The notes under the pieces: generated by a model
Told to the model about the DNA's origin: nothing
What the model saw: only the letters and a program-made list of their open reading frames with translations
Databases searched by the model: none
Assembly: GCA_034435395.1 (NCBI GenBank)
Contig: DAOTXK010000291.1
Span: forward strand, 1 to 9,911
DNA: 9,911 nt
Direction of reading: 5' to 3'
Origin: DAOTXK01 sp034435395
GTDB lineage: Bacteria; Chloroflexota; Anaerolineae; Aggregatilineales; Ch27
Made by a program: the position numbers and the translations under genes
Shown: positions 6,673-9,911 of the stretch, piece after piece
Numbering within the stretch: position 1 is the first letter of the stretch
Layout of the letters: each line of letters opens with the position of its first letter

Positions 6673-6700
6673 TGGTCAAACCTGCGAATCAAAGTACAAT
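6673..6700 (+). promoter_or_regulatory. probable sigma-70 promoter before the small membrane protein gene
   Basis: TGGTCA (6673-6678) and TACAAT (6695-6700) have a 16-base spacer and match the consensus at four and five of six positions. The predicted start, near 6707, leaves a leader of about 35 bases to the GTG at 6742. The position in a 132-base gap without a gene supports a separate transcript for the small membrane protein and the receiver. Confidence 0.45.
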
Positions 6701-6741
6701 AATGCTCCGACTCTCGTGGTGGCCTGTTTAAGGAGGATTTT

Positions 6742-7020
6742 GTGAGACGGGGAACCTTGGCCCTTGCAGTGGCTGTCGTCCTGATCATCGGCGGCTACTT
6801 CGCCATCCGACTCATTGCTAATGGCCCCGACGGCGCGCTGCCGGTGCGGGTACAGACGCTCAATCCAGAGGCCTCGACTGTCGCGGCCACGCAAGGGCAG
6901 GCGCTGGCATTTGTTTTCTTTTGTCTGGTGGGGATTGGCTCCTTGTTCGGCGGTGGAATGGTGTTGGCGCTGGTCTTCAAGGCCCTGGATCAGCAAATTG
7001 CGAGGAACAAAGAACGGTAA
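6742..7020 (+). CDS. small two-helix membrane protein, unknown function
   Basis: A 92-residue protein starting with GTG and preceded by a textbook AGGAGG (6731-6736) five bases upstream, the best ribosome site in the window. It has an N-terminal Arg pair, a first membrane helix at about 5-25, a polar loop (about 28-52, Pro/Asn/Thr-rich) and a second helix at about 53-80 with a Gly-rich centre ('GIGSLFGGG'). It ends in a basic tail ('QQIARNKER'). This predicts a hairpin in the membrane with both ends in the cytoplasm and the loop outside. I recognise no family. It lies 29 bases before the receiver gene on the same strand. Confidence 0.72.
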   Translation: MRRGTLALAVAVVLIIGGYFAIRLIANGPDGALPVRVQTLNPEASTVAATQGQALAFVFFCLVGIGSLFGGGMVLALVFKALDQQIARNKER

Positions 7021-7049
7021 GCGGTCCCAGACACCGGCAAGGCGGATGA

Positions 7050-7505
7050 ATGACTGCCACCGCCAGCCCCCCGCCCGCTGTCAGGCAGTCCGAGCCTGAC
7101 CGAACAGATCGTTTCGTGGCCATTCACACCACCGCCTCGAATGGGTCCTGCATGATGGCGTCCATACTGCTGGTAGAAGACGATCCCAATATCTCGCGTC
7201 TGCTTGAAATCTACCTGGCCAGAGATTTTGACATCCGCCGGGCAGGCACGGCCCAGGACGCGGTAGAGGCCATCGCGGCCAATTCGTTTGACATCGCCTT
7301 ACTCGATATCACATTGCCCGACCGTCCTGGCTGGGACTTGCTGACACTCCTGCACAACAAGCACCCGGCCACCAAAATCCTGGTGATGACAGGACGCCCC
7401 GACGCGGAGACCCAACAGCGAGCGCTGGCGATGGGCGCGCAGCGCATCCTCTGCAAGCCCATCACCCCGGCAGAGGTGAAAACCGCCCTTCAAGCACTGC
7501 TATAG
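7050..7505 (+). CDS. stand-alone receiver-domain response regulator
   Basis: A CheY-type receiver with no output domain. Key residues of the phosphorylation site are present: acidic pair D44-D45 in 'ILLVEDDP', phospho-accepting D86 in 'DIALLDITLP', T114 in 'ILVMTG' and K136 in 'ILCKPI'. The receiver itself occupies about residues 37-151. The 35 residues before it are Pro/Ala/Thr-rich and unlike the family. AAGG seven bases before ATG 7050 supports the long form; ATG 7152 or 7155 would give a bare receiver of about 117 residues but has a poor ribosome site. Its kinase could be the sensor-less kinase at 5317-6012, but that pairing is inferred from proximity only. It probably signals by protein-protein contact, since it lacks a DNA-binding domain. 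Confidence 0.88.
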   Translation: MTATASPPPAVRQSEPDRTDRFVAIHTTASNGSCMMASILLVEDDPNISRLLEIYLARDFDIRRAGTAQDAVEAIAANSFDIALLDITLPDRPGWDLLTLLHNKHPATKILVMTGRPDAETQQRALAMGAQRILCKPITPAEVKTALQALL

Positions 7506-7547
7506 GAATAATACTTGCCCCTGCCCCGGCACATGCCCCACCGGTTG

Positions 7548-8201
7548 TCAATTTCCCCGTTCTTCCCCACCCTGCAACTCGATGGCAAACCGGTGACAGC
7601 GGGCCATGTTCGGTGCCAGTCCCATCGTCTCCAGCAGCTCGTCAGGGCGCGCCGTGCCTCGCGGCCCCAACGAGAGCTCTGCATGAAAAGTATGGTCACC
7701 CGTCGGCGTCAATCCAAAGACCAACGGCCGCAGATCATACGTCTTGCCCCGGCGCTCACGCTCAATAGTCGTCTGCGCCAGCAGATCGGCCAGGCGCTGC
7801 CGGAGGTCATCCTCGTTTACTTCATCGACCCTGATCCGGTAGTGAGCGCTACGCAGCAATGTTTGCAGGGCGGGGGCCTGCAATGGCACCTCAGACACAG
7901 CGAATGTCACTAGGCCAGCCGGGCTGACGGCGTTCAAACGCTCTGGCAGATCCCCCAGCGGCACGCGCTCCCGCAGCCAGATATCCATCAATTCACAGTC
8001 GCTGCTGATGCCCAGGGGAAGAGCCGAGGCCAGCTGCATTTTGGGTTGGGGATTGTAGCCCTGTGAATAAACCAGCGGCAACCGGGCACGGCGCAACACG
8101 CGCTCCCATGCCTTCGCCAGGTCGAGGTGCCCGATGAAACGCAGCGAATCCCGTTTGCCGAAGGTGATCCGCAATCGACATGGCGTGGTCTGGTCAGACA
8201 T
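7548..8201 (-). CDS. DUF2344 / TIGR03936 'radical SAM-linked' protein
   Basis: A 217-residue protein of the DUF2344 (TIGR03936) family. It begins with the family signature: 'LRITFGKRDSLRFIGHLDL' (10-28), then 'WERVLRRARLPLVYSQGYNPQPKM' in two consecutive pieces (32-55), 'ALPLGISSDCELMDIWL' (60-76) and 'LNAVSPAGL' (88-96). Members are usually encoded next to, or fused to, a TIGR03960-type radical SAM protein and often lie near rng and rplU. None of these is in this window. The biochemical role is not established. The C-terminal half (about 110-217) is more variable and ends in a short charged tail. It starts 18 bases after the stop of the cyclase gene on the same strand. The only good AGGAG is about 15 bases from the ATG, so translation may depend on coupling. 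It converges with the receiver gene across 42 bases that lack a clear terminator. Confidence 0.85.
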   Translation of the reverse strand: MSDQTTPCRLRITFGKRDSLRFIGHLDLAKAWERVLRRARLPLVYSQGYNPQPKMQLASALPLGISSDCELMDIWLRERVPLGDLPERLNAVSPAGLVTFAVSEVPLQAPALQTLLRSAHYRIRVDEVNEDDLRQRLADLLAQTTIERERRGKTYDLRPLVFGLTPTGDHTFHAELSLGPRGTARPDELLETMGLAPNMARCHRFAIELQGGEERGN

Positions 8202-8219
8202 TGGCCGTCGCGAGCGCTC

Positions 8220-9263
8220 CTAATCAGGCGGGGTGGTGCGCGGTTTGGCGTAAATGCTGAGCGAGCTATCCTGCCACTCCGGAACCGCCTCCTGCACCGC
8301 CTGGAAACACGTCTTGTCAATGGTCAGCTGCTCATAAACGGCTGCCGACATGGCGATCCCGTAGTCGTCTAGGTGTGACGCCATGAGGAAGGCCTGGTTG
8401 ACTGGAACGCCATACATATCACTGGCAAAACGGTATACATCGCCGGTGGCAATGCCAATGGTGAGGCATATTGGCGGCAGCTCCGGCTGCTGCTGGGAAT
8501 GGGTGGAAGTGCCTTCTTGAAGGGCCAGCGCCGCAGCGACCGCTTCGTCAGCGCTCTTAAACACCATCAGCACCTTGTCCCCCATGATCTTGGCGAGCAC
8601 GCCAGAGAAAGCCTTCGCCGCTTCCCGATGCATGCGATGCAATGTGGCCAGATACGCCTCCAACACTTGAGGAGACACGCTCAAGGTCAGCCGGGAGAAG
8701 CGTTTGATGTCAGAAACCAGAATGTAAACGTCCTCTTCAATATGTAACCGGTCACGATACTTCAGCTCGTATGTCCGGATCGGATCGGGCAGCCCACGCA
8801 AGACATACGTATCCACAAACTCAAAATCAAACTCGGCCCGCTTACAGACCCCGCGCGTCGTCTCGGTGACATAGATAGCGCCAGGGGGCGTCAGTTTTTC
8901 GAGGCGACTGACCGTTGCTATCCCGTCGCCAAGCAGATCATCCTCAGTAACGATCACATCCGCCGTGTGAACGATGATGCGCAGCGAGCCAACCGGCTTC
9001 CCGCCAATGGTCAGATTTCGAGTTTGTAGATTCCACTGAATCTGTTGAGCAGCGTGCAGACAGTCGCTGGCGCTTTCAAAACTGGCCAGATACCCGTCCC
9101 CCGTAAATTTGAACGGATTGCCGCCGAACTGGCGAATGGCCTGCGTGATATGCGCCGCCACATCCTCGATGTAGTCCGCCATCTCCTGCCGGGAAATGGC
9201 CGAGGCCGTCGTGGTAGAACCGACCAGATCAGCCTGGAGAATGGTCAAAGTCCGCGTTTTCAT
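8220..9263 (-). CDS. class III nucleotide cyclase with two tandem catalytic domains
   Basis: A 347-residue soluble protein with two cyclase homology domains and no membrane or sensor domain. Domain 1 (about 4-165): metal-binding D12 ('LQADLVGST') and D56 ('KFTGDGYLASF'), base-selecting K52 and D109, and R120, but Ala116 where the ribose-orienting Asn is expected ('GDGIATVSRL'). Domain 2 (about 178-320): D185 ('LVSDIKRF'), D229 ('KIMGDKVLMVF'), K225, D282 and N289 ('GVPVNQAFL'), but Leu293 where the Arg is expected. The Lys/Asp pairs suggest ATP rather than GTP as substrate. The domains probably pair within the chain, giving two unequal sites. I chose ATG 9263 because GGGAGG lies three bases upstream; an ATG at 9290 lacks a ribosome site. 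It is followed after 18 bases by the DUF2344 gene. Confidence 0.87.
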   Translation of the reverse strand: MKTRTLTILQADLVGSTTTASAISRQEMADYIEDVAAHITQAIRQFGGNPFKFTGDGYLASFESASDCLHAAQQIQWNLQTRNLTIGGKPVGSLRIIVHTADVIVTEDDLLGDGIATVSRLEKLTPPGAIYVTETTRGVCKRAEFDFEFVDTYVLRGLPDPIRTYELKYRDRLHIEEDVYILVSDIKRFSRLTLSVSPQVLEAYLATLHRMHREAAKAFSGVLAKIMGDKVLMVFKSADEAVAAALALQEGTSTHSQQQPELPPICLTIGIATGDVYRFASDMYGVPVNQAFLMASHLDDYGIAMSAAVYEQLTIDKTCFQAVQEAVPEWQDSSLSIYAKPRTTPPD

Positions 9264-9331
9264 CAGCCTCCCCCATCCACCGCTCAGCATAGGCCAGGTA
9301 AACGCGCCGTGTGAAGCCTGCCATCACCGCC

Positions 9332-9359
9332 ATTATACCCCATCCATCTTACCGACCAA
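9332..9359 (-). promoter_or_regulatory. probable sigma-70 promoter for the cyclase gene
   Basis: On the minus strand a perfect TATAAT (9337-9332) is preceded, after 16 bases, by TTGGTC (9359-9354). The -35 overlaps the stop codon of the upstream gene. The predicted start near 9325 gives a leader of about 60 bases to ATG 9263. This would drive the cyclase and DUF2344 genes independently of the upstream gene. Confidence 0.55.
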
Positions 9360-9911
9360 GCGCGTACCGCACGGAAATAGCCGGAATAAGGTTCAGCACC
9401 ATGGCCAGGAAGGAGGACAACCACCATATCCCGGCCTGGATATCCTTGAGGGCCACACGCTCCTGGCCGGGATGCGGGTCGCTCAACGGCGGGCCCATGA
9501 AGCCGAGCACCCGACCTCCATCGCCAGTGAGGCCAGCGCTCCCGCCGGGGACCCCACGGCGGTTACACTGCACCGACACCGGCGTATGCCGCTTAAATTC
9601 GGCGGCGAGGTCTTCGGCCAACTGCTGGTAGTTGATCGGCACCAGCAAACCGTAACCATCGGCATGAAACGCGCAGGCAATACCCGCTCCATGCTGCAAG
9701 CCGGAGGCACCGGTGGCCTGCCCATCCACGATCACAGTGCCTAGAACCGGCGGCCATTGTGCGGCCATCGCGCTCCAACGCATGACATTGAGCGATCCCC
9801 CCGGATAACCAGGAAAAATAAACAGGCAGCGACGATTGTGCTCCAAAAGGGCCTCTTCCACCTGCCGCAACACCGCCGCCGCCCCTAACGCCATCAGCAC
9901 CCCCGCACAAT
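9349..9911 (-). CDS. unrecognised protein with C-terminal membrane helix, cut by the right edge
   Basis: The frame is open from the TAA at 9351-9349 to the window edge, so the start may lie outside; GTG 9900 and ATG 9894 are internal candidates without a clear ribosome site. About 183 residues are visible after the GTG. The N-terminal part alternates an Ala-rich helix with 'RRCLFIFPGYPGGSLNVMRW' (numbering from the GTG, 23-42), then 'VIVDGQATGASGLQHGAG' and 'YGLLVPINYQQLAEDLAAEF'. This looks like an alternating alpha/beta domain with Gly-rich turns. A hydrophobic segment, 'GIWWLSSFLAMVLNLIPAIS' (about 157-176), close to the C-terminus predicts a membrane helix with a short basic tail. I recognise no family. 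The competing frames on either strand show no better protein. Confidence 0.6.
   Translation of the reverse strand, partial: CAGVLMALGAAAVLRQVEEALLEHNRRCLFIFPGYPGGSLNVMRWSAMAAQWPPVLGTVIVDGQATGASGLQHGAGIACAFHADGYGLLVPINYQQLAEDLAAEFKRHTPVSVQCNRRGVPGGSAGLTGDGGRVLGFMGPPLSDPHPGQERVALKDIQAGIWWLSSFLAMVLNLIPAISVRYALGR

Noticed and set aside
6149..6679. 176-codon minus-strand frame opposite the acidic protein
   Set aside because: The codon-divergent but peptide-conserved repeat supports the plus-strand frame as the translated one.
7515..7913. 132-codon plus-strand frame opposite the DUF2344 gene
   Set aside because: The minus-strand protein matches its family along this region, and the plus frame has no recognisable content.
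1..9911. CRISPR array, tRNA/rRNA genes, insertion sequences, attachment sites or known defence systems
   Set aside because: No regularly spaced repeats, RNA gene signatures, transposase or integrase motifs, or terminal inverted repeats were found on either strand by reading.

Overview
The window is a GC-rich bacterial chromosome segment (my estimate is around 60% GC) with no plasmid, phage or insertion-sequence signs, no RNA genes and no CRISPR. The gene set is a RicT/PSP1 homologue with twin CGxxxCC motifs, a DUF2344 'radical SAM-linked' protein, a cyanophycinase-fold protein, a soluble histidine kinase and a tandem-domain class III cyclase. That mix resembles Chloroflexota (Anaerolineae-like) genomes, but this is an impression from gene content and was not tested.

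Left part (1-1285): on the minus strand, the first 38 codons of a membrane-anchored protein run off the left edge. Upstream of it, on the same strand, is a family I CoA-transferase subunit A (232-1053) with no subunit B beside it. A 232-bp intergenic region with possible promoters in both directions separates this from the plus-strand genes.

Central plus-strand block (1286-7505): a RicT-like PSP1 protein; an M20 amidohydrolase; a 273-bp gap; then a tight cluster. The cluster holds a cyanophycinase/S51-fold protein lacking the usual catalytic residues, a substrate-binding-protein-like helical metal receptor with no signal peptide, a histidine kinase with no sensor or membrane domain, and a very acidic, probably disordered protein with an internal protein-level repeat. 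The gaps inside the cluster are 6, 1 and 24 bases, so co-transcription is likely. After a promoter-like site come a two-helix small membrane protein and a stand-alone receiver-domain response regulator.

Right part (7548-9911), minus strand: an unrecognised protein with a C-terminal membrane helix that continues beyond the right edge. A good promoter follows, then a cyclase with two tandem catalytic domains whose losses are complementary, then the DUF2344 protein 18 bases downstream.

The window is rich in signalling parts: kinase, receiver and nucleotide cyclase. The most interesting hypothesis is that the cytosolic metal-receptor-like protein serves as a separate sensor for the sensor-less kinase encoded immediately after it. 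The catalytically empty S51-fold protein and the asymmetric tandem cyclase are the other two observations best worth follow-up.
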